NCBI GenBank assembly: GCA_002150815.3
Contig: NDFF03000329.1
Coordinates: 186,001-250,000 of the forward strand
Direction of reading: 5' to 3'
Length of the DNA: 64,000 nucleotides
DNA from: Grammothele lineata
Lineage: Eukaryota; Basidiomycota; Agaricomycetes; Polyporales; Polyporaceae
Made by a program: the position numbers and the translations under genes. Positions 46,101 through 57,284 of this stretch are shown here, piece after piece (the stretch's first letter is position 1; each line of letters opens with the position of its first letter). A model generated the notes under the pieces. The model saw nothing but the letters and a program-made list of their open reading frames with translations. It searched no databases and was not told where the DNA came from.

Positions 46101-48731
46101 GAGGTCGGCGGCCTTGAGGTTGCTGGGTATTGCCTCTGCGGCCAGGACGATCGGTGGCACCCCGGGTAACGGAATCTGGAGGACCCAGAGCCGTATCTAA
46201 AATGTCACAGTCGCGTTCAGGACGGGTGCACCACCAATTGCTTGTATGATCCACTCGCCTTTGTTGCTTTCTGCCGTGTCTCGTCTTCGATGAGGGACTG
46301 TAGCTGTTCCGGGTCAGCAACCGCCATCGGCCCACCCGTTCCGCCAACAAGCACGTGGGTCTGCTTCGACGCGTCCCAAAACGTCCGAAACGCAGCGTGA
46401 AGCTGGCTGTCGTCACAGCTCAATGCAACCGGGCCGGAGTATGAAAGCTTGCGTAAGTAGTCTTCAACACGTGCAAACGTTTGGTCTCCAATCGTCACAG
46501 GGAATGGCGGGACGGCATTTTGCTTCTGTCTAAGACGAATGTTAGAGGTACTTTACGTGTAGGTAACTACTGAGTTGAGAGACATACTTGAGATGACGAA
46601 TAGTAGGCAGCGGAAGGTGCGTCCGAAGCAGTCGGTAAAGCTCCGGACTAATAACAGCGCACATGTTTGCAAACTCCATTAACGACGGCCCATACGAGAA
46701 ATTCTGCATTCCGACCCCTCTCTGCTGACGGTCCATGACCTGCGCAAGGGCGCGCATGAGGTCACCAACGATAGGGTATCCGGAGAGCTTGCCGTCGATG
46801 AGGCCGGCAGCGAGGCGCGCGTACGCCGTACCATTGCCATTCTGCATGTTGAGAAGACATCAGTTAGTTCATCTCAAGGAGTACTATAGCATAGAGTAGC
46901 TTACCCGGTCCTCGACTAAGGCCTGCAGGCCCTCCGATCGGGCGAAAAGATGCGCCAGGTTCTCACTACGGAACCGCTTGTTGAGACACTGGTATTGGAT
47001 TCTGTCAGGTTTCTTCATCGCCTTTGACAATGCGCTCTTGAACGCATGAGAACGAAGAACTTTGTCGCAGTTTTTGCACGTTGAAGATGGGGCCGTAGAC
47101 GAGACGAGCCGCATGCACTTAGTGGAGTATACTACACCTTCAGAGAACTGATCTATCCGCCAGCTTTGCATCTGCACCTGCAGTGTGTTGACTACGCCTT
47201 TCTGCTTGGCACTGAGGTTCCGATAAGGGGTGCCATAGAGCTTCTTCGAGAGGGCCGAGAGTGATCGGGAGCCGCCGCCAGATGAGAGGGTAACGCGCAC
47301 GTATATCTCTATTCGCTTGTCATGACGCGCCGTCAACCCAGAGCAACCCACGCGAAGAGGTAGGGGCGCAGACTGAGCACTGGAGGGCACGGACAAAGCA
47401 GCCGGTGGCACGGTGGCCTGAAGCTTGGGCGGCGCAGTCGAAACCGGTAACGTAGGCGCTTGCTTGGTCAGCTCCGGCGTCCAATCCTCGCCTACGCCAA
47501 TGTAGACCCGCTGGAGACGTTTGTTACTGCCGTCGTCCATGCCTGGCTCAACCCCCGTCTCCTTTGTGCTCTTCGACCAGCCGAGCTTCTTGGCGAAGTT
47601 CTCTAGCGTGTTCACCGCTTTTGTGGCCGCGGGCTTTCGTTCCTTCAATGACGCCTTCGACTCCTTCGGCTTCAGTTTCGACTTCACGGCGTTCGCCTCT
47701 CGACTCTCCACGGCGGCCTTCCGAGTGTCAGCATGCTTCGCGCCGGTGACTTTGCATTCCTTTTGCACATGCTGCCGAAAGCGCGTGACACTGTAAGGGC
47801 CCTTCATGCGATACCAGCGAGCACACAGTGAGTGATACACGTCAACGTCCGCTCCGCGTTCTTGAACTTCAACTTGTGCATCCAGGAGGCGTAACTCGCT
47901 CAAGAAATGCTCCGTCTTAACAGGATCACGAGTGAAGTCTCCAGCCGCCATGGTCGTCCTCAACTTGCGTGCAGCCACCGCTGAACGACTAATACCCACG
48001 GGACCAGCAGAATACTCGGAGTCGTCCGGACGCTGGATTTTCATAGCAGATTTCGGAGGCTCAGCGCGTTGCTGCGGCGTTTTTGCGAAGAAATCTGTGA
48101 GCGCGGCTGCAATCTTCTTTGGTCGCTTGTCTGTGCTTTCGTCACCGCTCAAGGTCTCCGAACGAGGCCTCGCTAGTTTCGGGGGCACGGATGGGGGTGC
48201 AGCGGCTGGTGCGAGAGTAGCGGTTGCACCGGGCAGCAGCGAGGATGCATTGATACCAGTACTAGAAACAGGCACACGAGCCGGGAGAGTAGTGGGGGCT
48301 GGATTCAATATGGTGGACAGTGGTATGGCGGCCCGTGCAATAGTTGTTGCGGTTGGATCGGCGGCAGTGAGGGTGGTTGACAGGGTACATGTAGCAGATG
48401 GGGAGATTGCGGACGGCGATGTAGGTTCAGGCGAGTGTGAAGCAGCAGGCATAGCGCTGGTCTGTAAGTCCTGTGTGCGACGCTACTGAGTGTTTACTGA
48501 CGGTGCGAAGACTGACATGAAACGACTCACAGGGTTTGCGAGTCGCACGAAATATTGCAGACGAAGCCGCTCTCGGTCTGTGTGTACGAATTCTTGCTCT
48601 CCAAGAACATGCTGGGCTATGGTGGCAATCGTGCACACTCCGCATGAGTTTCCGTCTGACTGGATGCCGTGACGGAGGGCGTTTCCTTTGCTAACGATGC
48701 TTCGGCCCACATGCAGCTTCATCCACGCCAA
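43144..48731 (-). pseudogene. Ulp1-protease/DDE transposase-like gene of a large DNA element, interrupted
   Basis: Multi-exon coding region read leftward. The first visible part is a Ulp1/SENP-type cysteine protease C-terminus, SDGNSCGVCTIATIAQHVLG, with the catalytic cysteine. The protease's histidine region would lie upstream of about 48780, where AT-rich foreign sequence begins, so the 5' end is missing. Next comes a disordered, lysine-rich region, then CKNCDKV...YQC cysteines. The RNase H-like core follows: PVALSCDDSQLHAAFRTFWD, HVCSYACDGTETERSLQRLL, PIVMVQDAKHALKTFRNNLG and LHSSEMCEHIFAECRKLVKD, which can supply the acidic triad. The HALKT-RNN box recalls P-element/THAP9-type transposases, but family placement is uncertain. 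The C-terminal HTYFDTKHVNLTNLSTYPSD and later exons run to 43144. A 215-bp insertion (44975-45189) splits an exon and adds a stop, so the present copy is non-functional unless it excises. Confidence 0.7.
44975..45189. mobile_element. 215-bp MITE-like insertion with TA duplication
   Basis: The ends are inverted: CATCAGCAATAAATT (44976-44990) and AATTTATTGCTGATG (45175-45189). TA flanks both sides (44973-44974 and 45190-45191), as expected for a Tc1/mariner-type target. It lies inside an exon of the transposase-like gene. Removing it with one TA joins GCAGGATA to TGCGCATA and restores an open frame reading AGYAHTYFDTKHVNL, which supports a precise insertion. The interior is AT-rich, with repeated CTTAA/TAAGA words and no coding capacity. 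Confidence 0.8.
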
Positions 48732-48780
48732 GACAGCCCCTATAAGAGTCTGCGCGGATGCGGATGGCTTGTGTTTTGTG

Positions 48781-49753
48781 CATCAGCAATAAATTCGCTC
48801 CCATTATTGTAACTTACGCTCATTTTACACCGTCTAACGGCTGGCATGGGGTGCTTGAGCCGTCTTAAATGCGCCTGTAAAGTAGATAAAAATCTTGAAA
48901 CATCTCAGACGTCTCGAGTTCAGTATCACATTAGAGAAGTTCAGACTCACCAAGATGTTAAGGATGGCATAGAGAACATTAATCAATATTATGATCAAGA
49001 CATTCAATATCTTACAAGATAATCTAGACGGACAATGAACTAATAGAGTTTGGAGAGAGGAGCTGGTGCAAGAGAATTACGACGAATGTTACGTCTCTCA
49101 GATCATCAAGGTCTGGATATATGGAAAGACGGCTAATATATATAACATGATATTAGCTGCTTTTGGCAACTAGAAGTAACAAAGCCTATTCAAGTTGCGC
49201 ACTCCACAGTGGAATAAAATATCCACAGGCTGTAATAGACGGTTAAGACAATTTATGGAGGCTTCAAACATCACAGAATCCCGAGAACCTGCTAGACCTG
49301 TTTCAATTTATAAGGCCAGAAATACTGAAAGGGACGAAAGTGTTGACGACCTTCACATGATAGACAAGACCATTTCAAGACCACAAAGCACATAATGACA
49401 ATCTGATATAGTTAAGAGCACACAGGAGGTAAGAGCGTAGAGACATTTTAGGCCAATCAAAACTGCAGACGAGTTAAGCTGCGCAGACGATTCTGAAATG
49501 AATAAGATTGTTTGGACTATTGACACAAACCAGGTTATTTAGGCGACCAAGGCCGCTTAGACAAACAAGACAGTTCAGGCCGTTCAGGTTCACTCAGACG
49601 ACCCAGGATTGTTCAGACCATTTAGATCAGTTGAACCAGCAATTCACCAATGGATTACAATGGCCAGATAGACACAAAAGGGCAGCAGCATGGCAAGGCG
49701 TGGTACATATCGTAGTACAGATCAGCGGACTGACGGAACCAAGATTCTACTAG
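48781..49753. other. AT-rich block with the same terminal word as the MITE
   Basis: It starts CATCAGCAATAAATTC, matching the MITE end at 44976 in the same orientation, and is clearly AT-richer than its surroundings up to about 49753. The interior is full of short degenerate CTTAA, TTAGA and CAGAC words like the MITE interior. No matching inverted end was found on the right. It could be a larger or truncated relative of the MITE, or its deleted autonomous partner. Only short meaningless frames are present. It cuts off the 5' part of the Ulp1 segment. Confidence 0.45.
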
Positions 49754-50121
49754 TACGCGTTATACCGGCGAAGGGACAGCATGGATAGAATGTTCGGGGG
49801 CATCGACTGCCACCAACGCAGCATGCCCCTGCTCGTGAATGGGGGGGCCTGGGACGTTGGGGCAGCGACGGCTTCTGGAGGAGCGATGCGAGACGTGAGC
49901 GGATACTGGAAACACGGATGCAAGAATGGCATGGGGCGCATAGACCAACGGCAGCAAAAAGGAAAATATGGAGCGACGGGAATACAGCAGCGTACACCTT
50001 GAACCCTGTCCTGGCGATGCGGGAAAACGAAGAAAACTGAGCGACGGGAGCGGCGACGAAATCAATGAGAGGGGCTGCAAAGGAGAGGAGCGCTGGGTAT
50101 ACGGCTAGCGGCGGCGTGAGG

Positions 50122-50147
50122 GATCGACGTCCACTGGGACGTCGATC
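50122..50147. repeat. Perfect 11-bp hairpin
   Basis: GATCGACGTCC (50122-50132) and GGACGTCGATC (50137-50147) are exact reverse complements with a 4-base loop. It lies about 110 bases beyond the 3' end of the leftward gene ending at 50254. It could be a transcript end structure or an element-end motif. The 49754-50253 stretch holds nothing else recognisable. Confidence 0.5.
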
Positions 50148-50253
50148 GCTGCATGGCCGCAGGCCGTTGCGAGCGATGTACGAACGGCGGCGGCCTGGGG
50201 ACGAGGCGCGTCAATGGTCGAACGGCAGTGCAGGCGGTGATGCTTACCCCCTC

Positions 50254-51451
50254 CTAGTCCTCGTCCTCATCTTCGTCGCCCAGGTTCTTGAAACTGAAGC
50301 CCTGAGGGACCCAAGCAGTCATCGTGGACGACCCTGCAGCTCCGTCCTCCGATCCACGGCCGCGAACGGTTTCGATCGCTTTCTCGAGGGCCGCCGGCTT
50401 GCGCTTCCCAAGAACCTCGATGAGTTCCTGGGTCCGTTCGTTCAACAGGGTTGCAGCGAACTGGAAGACGACACCATTCGTGGGATCGGGCCGGGCCGTG
50501 TACCCGCCGTCGCCATCCTTCTTCCCGACGCAATTGACGGCCCACAGGGAGCAGGCACGAAATGCCTGCGGGGGGTGAGTAATCGTTCACCGCTCAAAGG
50601 GGCCCATCACAAACCGAAACACCGACGAGGCTGAGGGCACCAACCGGGGCCTTCACCTTCTGCTCGTACCCCGGGACGGGGACGGCGCCCTTAGTCGACT
50701 TGAGATGGTGGAGGAGCGGGCCCTGTACAAACGGACTGAGGAAAATGCCCTACCACGGCGGTGAGCAATGAACATCGGGGTCAAGGGGGGACGGAGCAAC
50801 GCGCCTTCTTTTTAGTAGACCAAGGGTCTTCATAAAGGAACTGGTGGGACACGACGAGGTTGAGGAGGAAGGCGCGGAGCCCCCCGCGTTTGCCGATCTC
50901 CTTTGCGTTGTCGACGTTTTGGATAAACGTGGCGGCCGATTGGAGGCCGGTGGTGCCGATGGCGCACCGCCATTCGTACACCCGCGACATTGTCTGTGTG
51001 GAGGCTAGCATCGTCGACGGGCGGCCATGGAAGAAACATCACGTACGGCTGTGTGGATTTTATCGCCGTCGACGATGGTATGGGGAATGGCGGGGCCGTT
51101 CTGGCTGCTGATGCCGTAGACCGCGTCCCACGCCGCCTGGAGCACATTGATGGGGGGCTGCGCCCAGGGGTTGAACTCCGTGCCGTAGATGGAGAGGAAG
51201 GTGGGCAGGTAGGCACCCCTCCACCGAGTCCCTATCTTGGCCTGGCTGAGAATGTCGGGCTCATCGACGACTTCAATGGCCTAAAGAATGGAATCGTTAG
51301 CTGTGCTCTTAGACGGAGAGGGGGTATCTGCACCGTATGCACGCTGGCGCCGGCCTGGGCATCCCCAGCGTCGTACTCGGCGTCGTCCTCGGCGTCGTCC
51401 TCAGCGCCGGTCTCAACGGCCTCTTCCTCCTCCCCCTCGTCCTCGTACCCA

Positions 51452-51486
<35 letters not shown>

Positions 51487-53201
51487 CTCGTCTTCGCCGA
51501 ACGCACCGTCATCTTCCTGGCCCTCCACATACTCGCCGTCGTTGCCGTCTTCGCCGTCGTTGCCGTCGGCCGCATACGCAGTTTCGAAAGCGAGGTCCAT
51601 GGGGGCTGAGGCCTGGCCAGGAGCGATGTGCGCGGGGTCGACCTCCATGTCGTCCGGCACGTTGGGGCCCACGCCCATAAGGCGCTGTGTCGCCTCCGGA
51701 AGGCTGGCCCAACCGCTTTGAAGAGTCTTCAGATCCGTGGCCGCCCGGCGCTTGCGGGTGGCAGGGGCACCCGACGTGGCCCGGGAGGGGCGCTTGCGCG
51801 TTGTAGAGGGCTGGCCTGCGGATGCGCTAGATGCAGCGGACTGGGCCCGGGAGGGGGCGGGCGCGGTGAATACATCTCGAACAACACCGATGGAGAGCGG
51901 CCTGCTGGAAACGGGGGCGGACGATGCGCTATGGCCCTTCTTGGCCTTGGTCTGTTTGGCGGTCGCGGACGCGGTCGGCTTTGAAGGCGCCGCCCCTTTT
52001 GTGGGGACCAAGGACGGCTCAAACTCCTCGATCTTGACGAGGCCCTGGAAGAGGCGTCAGCAATGGGGCACATAGAAAATTTTGAACCTACCAAGGAGGC
52101 AGTGGTGCGCGCTGGAGGCTTGGTGGCGACCTTGCGGGCTGGGGCTGAGAGGGAAAGTTCAACAGCCCGAAAGGCGGCCGGGGCGTTGGCCTCCTCGTCC
52201 TCAGAGTTCACATACCCGCCGTCCACGATGTCGATGGGATTTTGAGGCCCGGCCTTGCCCTTGTTCTTCGCCTTCCTACGGAACGGGAAGGGCGTATAGA
52301 TGACAATGGGTGTAGTAGGGGCGCGTCGAACGGTAATCATGGAGAAGGAGAGAGCGGTTAGGAGGGATGGTTTGTGAGCGTTGGCGTCGTTAGCAAGATC
52401 GATGGGAAGAGCGATTGCACTGGATGATACGTACGTGGCAGGCGTCACGTGCCCCTCCGCAATTCCGGCCCTCATCAAGTCTGTGCGCTTCTGAGCGACA
52501 CTGACGCGGATATTCGGTGCGGGGGTCGCAGGATTTGTCTGAGCGCCGCTGGCTTTTGTCGGGGCCTTTTGCTTCAGCTTCTTCTTCTTGGGGGCCGGCT
52601 TCACCGGCGATTCATTCAGCTCTGTGAGTGGGGAGTCGTTCGATTCCTCATTGTCGGAGCCACCCTGCCCGGGACCCGGGGTTGGCTGCTCCTCAGGCAC
52701 GTCGTCCATCGCGGGCTTGGTGCGTTTGCGTTTCTTCTCCTTATCCTTTTTCATGACCGGGGTTTCGCTGCCGCTGCCGGCCCGGACCAACGTCTCCAGG
52801 AAATTCGGAGGGGGCTGATTCCCTGTGCGCGCGGCCACCCGCGCAGCCTGCTGTAGCTGGATCTTCGCCTCGACCGCCGCGATTGCCGCCGCTGCGAGGT
52901 CCTCGGTGGCGGGCCCCGCGGCGCTATCCTCGGCGGTGGATCCCACTGCGCCGTCGTTGCCGCCTCCCCTGCCCCTCCCGCGGCCCCTGCCCCTGCCTCT
53001 ACCGCGGCCTTTGCCCCTCCCGCGGCCCCCACTCTCACCCGTCTCCGCTTCAATTTCCATCCCAGCTCCTTCGTCAGCGGCTGCAGCCCTGCCCCTCCCC
53101 TTACCTTTGCCGCCGGCCCTGGCAGGCAGATCTATCTGGCCAGGATGCGCGGTGAGGGAGCTCGGCCGCAGTTGGCGCTTTGGAGCATCCGGCTCTGACA
53201 T
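50254..53201 (-). CDS. Mobile-element companion protein, largely disordered
   Basis: Spliced gene read leftward from MSEPDAPKRQLRPSSLTAHP at 53201. The first exon is low complexity: a run of GRGRGKGRGRGRG type (about residues 60-85), then Lys/Arg-rich and Ser/Pro-rich segments. After PPARTTASL the next exon starts GLVKIEEFEPSLVPTKG and ends in an acidic Asp/Glu tract of about 50 residues around 51420-51560. The folded C-terminal part reads EVVDEPDILSQAKIGTRWRG, LPTFLSIYGTEFNPWAQPPI, LQAAWDAVYG, YEWRCAIGTTGLQSAATFIQ, LLNLVVSHQFLYEDP and GIFLSPFVQGPLLHHLKST. It ends NLGDEDEDED. Proteins with this folded module are common in Agaricomycete mobile DNA, but the function is unknown. Basic and acidic tracts suggest nucleic-acid or histone contact, which is only inference. 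Confidence 0.65.
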
Positions 53202-53909
53202 TATTGCCTACAGGCGTGGACCGATCACGGGGTGCGAGGTGCGAGGTGCGGGTCGCGGGTCGCGGGTCGCGGGTCGCGGGGGTGGATGGGCGAAGGATCG
53301 GGCGGGTATGCGAGGGATCGAATGCGAGGGATGGGAATGGGCGCGATGCGAGGGATAGGGATAGGCGCGATGCGAGGGATGGAGCCGATCGTCGATAGGA
53401 TTGAGAGACGGGCGAAAGATGAGGCGAAGGGCAACTCACAGTGTGAACGACGAGCGACGAGAGGCGGGGATGTAGCGGAGGCAGCACGATGGCAGAGGCG
53501 GGGGAAAAGGATGAGGCGCAGGGAGATGGCCCTGAAGAGAGAATGCTAGGTGCACGCTGGCACAGTGAGGCAGCACTGGGGCGTGGCGGAGGGACGAGGT
53601 AAGACGTACAGGCGTCTGGCGGCTAGTAGGGCCGACGCGTACAGGCGTCTATTGAATGACTCGCGTGGACGCGGCGGATTTCAGCTGAAGCAGTCTGCGC
53701 ACGGAGCGCAATCGGAGAGACCTAGAGAGCGAAATTAAGTAACCGTTAATATCACTTTGGGGCACGCAAGGGCCCCATGCGCATGCGCCGGGGGAGTAAA
53801 GTGAATAGAATGGGAGGGGAACGGTCACGTTACCGCGATCTGGGTCACGTGCGATTCAACAAATGGGAGATATATCTTGTCGGACATTTCTTGGGCCCTG
53901 CGCGTACGG

Positions 53910-53963
53910 GGTATGGGGGCCACTCGTCGACACGCGCCCCTGCCATCCGGTGGCCCCCATACC
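53910..53963. repeat. Inverted repeat beside the 90-bp array
   Basis: GGTATGGGGGCCAC (53910-53923) is exactly inverted as GTGGCCCCCATACC (53950-53963), with a 26-base spacer that overlaps the first degenerate array unit. It is strong enough to fold or bind a dimeric protein. Confidence 0.6.
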
Positions 53964-54355
53964 CGTGCTCCTCTCCCCACCCAACGCGCGAGCGGCCGTA
54001 CGTCGATACGCGCCCCTGCCATCTGGCGGTCCGCTCGCGCTACCATTCGCTACCATCCTGCCCCTCCCACCCAACGCGCGAGCGGCCGTACGTCGATACG
54101 CGCCCCTGCCATCCGGCGGTCCGCTCGCACTACCATTCGCTACCATTCTGCCCCTCCCACCCAACGCGCGAGCGGCCGTACGTCGATACGCGCCCCTGCC
54201 ATCCGGCGGTCTGCTCGCGCTACCATTCGCTACCATTCTGCCCCTCCCACCCAACGCGCGTGCGGCCGTACGTCGATACGCGCCCCTGCCATCCGGCGGT
54301 CCGCTCGCGCTACCATTCGCTACCATTCTGCCCCTCCCACCCAACGCGCGAGCGG
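53927..54355. repeat. 90-bp tandem repeat array, about 4.7 copies
   Basis: CCAACGCGCG recurs at 53981, 54071, 54161, 54251 and 54341, exactly 90 bases apart. The units are nearly identical, with single differences such as AGCGG to TGCGG near 54260. A diverged partial unit precedes the first full one (from about 53927). Each unit contains GCGCGAGCGG and its reverse complement CCGCTCGCGC about 35 bases apart, plus CGTACGTCGATACG. The array sits between divergent mobile-element genes and may be a promoter/enhancer or a transposase binding block. Confidence 0.85.
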
Positions 54356-55161
54356 ATGATTTCGACAGGGGGATGGTAGAATATGTACGCACCGGTTGTA
54401 GAGGCCCCCACACGCACAGGCCGAGGGGCGCAGGATGGCCGTAGTTAGTACTCACCAGCGCGGCTTTTGCGGCGTAGAATGACCGCGTACATCGATTCGA
54501 AGGGGGCTGGGGCATTGCAAACGGGTGGAGAGGGCGTGAAAGCCGTGGAGGAGTCGGTAGATTGCTACCACCGAGCGTTGGAACCAAACGGCGGGCGCAG
54601 TTGGATGCCGCTATCCAATCGCAGGATGCGTCCGGAGGTATGGGGCCATGAGAAAGCTAGACGGGCAGGAGGATGGGCGAGCTGGACAAGCGGGGAGATG
54701 GGCGAGAGGAGCATTGGGACAAGCTACGGACGGACGACGAAGTATTGGGCGCTAAGCCGGCGGGCCGGTGGGTGGGTGATGTAGTGGCGCCTAAATCGGC
54801 CTCGTCGCGTCAACACGCTAAGTCGAAATCACCACTCCCTCTCCTCCTGGCCAACACTGCTCCGTCCCTTCGTTCGCCCCCCCTCTCGTTCGCCGCCCCC
54901 TCTCGTTCGCCCCCCCCTCTCGTTCGCTGCCCCTATCTCGCCCATCTCTTCGCTCGGCGCGCTGCAAAACGTACTGCCACCGATGTCAAAGCGGGCGCAT
55001 TCTCCGAGCCCCCCGCCTGGTGAGCAATCCGCATCGCGTCTGAAGCTAAAGGGCTTACCTTCAAACTTGTAGCCCGAACCGCACCGGCGCAGCCTCGATC
55101 GCGGCCCCCAGTACGTGACCCACGCTTACTACCGTGCATCGAGGGCTCACAGCCGTCGTAG

Positions 55162-56997
55162 ATGCTGCGCGAAACCCGATCCGGAAGGACGTATTCGCCC
55201 TACCTCCCGATACTCGTCAGGGAGGGCTTTGATATGGAGCCGCTGCTAGGGGCTGCAGTGAAGAGGCACTTGGCTGGAGATGGGCGCGGAGGGCGCGACG
55301 TTACACTGGATGCGGCGGACGCCGACGACCAAGGTGCGCGTTGAACCCCTATGCCAGTATGCCCACCGAACCCACACCCTCCGTTGCCCCCACGTACCCC
55401 AACCGCCGCGAATACGTTGCCCCAGGTGCGTTTGATAAGGCCTCTTTTGACCCGGCCGCGTCCAACCCGACCGTGTTCGGCCCAGCCGCGTCAGACTCAA
55501 CCGCGCTCGGCCCCACCGCGCTCGGCCCCACTGCGCTCAGCCCCACCGCGATTGACCCAACTACAATCGAAACAGCCGCGCTCGACCCAGCCGCACTTGC
55601 GCCGCCGACTACCCCCTCTATGGAAGGGCCCTTGGTCTCGCTCACGGGCCCCTCAGCCCCAGGATCTAAGAGGCGCACCAAAGCGTACTTTCAGAAGAAA
55701 CGCGACGCCAAACGAGGTGCGGGCCCCTCCAAACCCAAACAAGTGGCCGTGCGTCGAGCATGTGCCGCGGAGCCCATTGAAACCAACGTTTCAATCGGCC
55801 GTCGAGCCGAACAGGGGCCCGTGCTAGCAACGCTGGCCATTGATTCCCCCGCCCCCATCCTCAGTCTCGATCGCTCGCACTTTCCGATCGCCCAGTCGTA
55901 CTGGCAAGGCGTTAACCAGCCCCGTCAGCACGATGACGGAGCACTCGATAGGCTAAGGGCTGAGGGCTTCGGGTACGTTGGATGGAACGGGAGGTGAGTC
56001 TCAGCGTTTCTGGGAACGCCTCACCCAACTGAGCAACCCATGGATCAGAGATTCGCACCCGCTGGTTGAACAGACGTACGGCAGGATCATAGGGTGCCTA
56101 GCAGGCTCCCCCACCGGCAGCGATTGGGCGCAGGTGCAGGGGGGAGCATGTAGCGACTTCGAGCACGCTCGGGCGAGCCTCGATGACGCAGGGCGCGACT
56201 ACGATCACCGTCGCGGTCCCTTCTGTGCCCTCAACGCGGGGGAGTCGTACGGCATGGGCCAGACGGTAAGAATTCGTATCTCATTGCACGATTGTGGCCT
56301 GATCGAACCCCCCTAGGCCCCATCCAACATTCTTCTGAGGGGGCGGAGCCGTATGGCCATGGACGGCCTGTTGGGCAGCAGCAATGTCAAGCGCATTGCG
56401 GGCTTCCAGAACGGTGAGCTTAAACACGGACAACCTCGTCGGACGTTTTTAACCTGCGCCGCTATGGAAGGCGCATTTAAGCTATGGGCTCCCAGGCTCC
56501 ACGAATACTACAGAGACACTCTCGAGCAGCTCCATTCCCACCACCCCCATCTTCGTCAAAACTTTCAGAATTCAGTCTTTGCCGCGGCCACCGCCAATCT
56601 CGGCCCCCAAACCGTCACTCGGCCTCACATCGACCATTTAAACCTGCCGAACGGCTGGTGCGCTATTACAGCCCTCGGACGCTACGACCCCACGCGCGGC
56701 GGCCACCTCGTCCTCTGGGAATTGAAGCTCATCATTGAGTTTCCTCCCGGTGCGACGATTCTCATCCCCTCCGCCATCTTCAAGCACTCAAACCTCGCCA
56801 TCGCGGACAATGAGGTTCGATACTCGTTCACGCAGTACACGGCGGGCGGCCTATTTCGTTGGGTTGCGAACGGCTTCCGGAGCCAGAAGGACTTCAACGC
56901 CAATGGCCAGATGCAGGAGGATGGCGAAGCCCGCTGGACGAAGGGCATGGAATTTTTTAGCACCATGGAAGAAATCGCTCGGATGGCTAGGCCGTAG
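55162..56997 (+). CDS. TET/JBP-type 2-oxoglutarate/Fe(II) dioxygenase (mobile-element linked)
   Basis: Predicted relative of TET and JBP enzymes that oxidise the methyl group of modified pyrimidines in DNA. The start is MLRETRSGRTYSPYLPILV at 55162. An early intron (from about 55333 to 55427) leads into a Pro/Ala/Thr-rich stretch with repeats of GPTAL type. A basic segment follows (KRRTKAYFQKKRDAK), then GFGYVGWNG spliced (55994-56048) to RDSHPLVEQTYGRIIGCLAG. After KRIAGFQN and a frame-keeping intron the catalytic domain reads PRLHEYYRDTLEQLHSHHPH and NFQNSVFAAATANLGPQ. Metal ligands fit HID in TRPHIDHLN and the histidine of IPSAIFKHSN. The 2-oxoglutarate arginine fits VRYSFTQY, 11 residues later. 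GGLFRWVANGF is typical of the fungal family. The end is EEIARMARP. No break was found. True DNA substrate is unproven. Confidence 0.82.
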
Positions 56998-57284
56998 AAG
57001 CACCCAGTTTGTGCCCCCCTCGTAATTCGATACGTCTTCGCACCCCTTCTCTGTGTGACCAGAGGGGCCTGAGACGGCCGGTGCACGGGCCACGCCCCTC
57101 GTTCGCTGCGCCCGTCGCTTACGCGCAATCCTCCCCCAGAACTGTGAGGGCACTTGACACCCCGTAGGTTCACTTTCTGCCCCAATTAGACGACCGGCGC
57201 GCTACTTAAACCCCCAACAGAGCAACACCCAGCCCAAGGCAGCCCCGTCCCTCCGGCCTGCAGCCAACGCGCCCCGTCTTCAAC

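Larger units (their letters stand above)
53202..55161. other. Divergent centre of the Plavaka-type unit
   Basis: Nearly 2 kb between the outward-reading companion gene and the dioxygenase gene. 53220-53400 holds GC-rich short tandem repeats (CGGGTCG, GCGATGCGAGGGAT). 53910-53963 is an inverted repeat and 53927-54355 a 90-bp tandem array. 54870-54930 carries a short CTCTCGTTCGC repeat. Long open frames on both strands across the array exist only because 90 is a multiple of three. Confidence 0.6.

Noticed and set aside
53863..54444. Repetitive open frames on both strands across the 90-bp array
   Set aside because: A 90-base period is a multiple of three, so any frame without a stop in one unit stays open. 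There is no evidence of translation.
55978..56060. Frameshift in the TET/JBP gene
   Set aside because: The apparent change of frame is explained by a 55-nt intron (55994-56048) that joins GYVGWNG to RDSHPLVEQ in phase.
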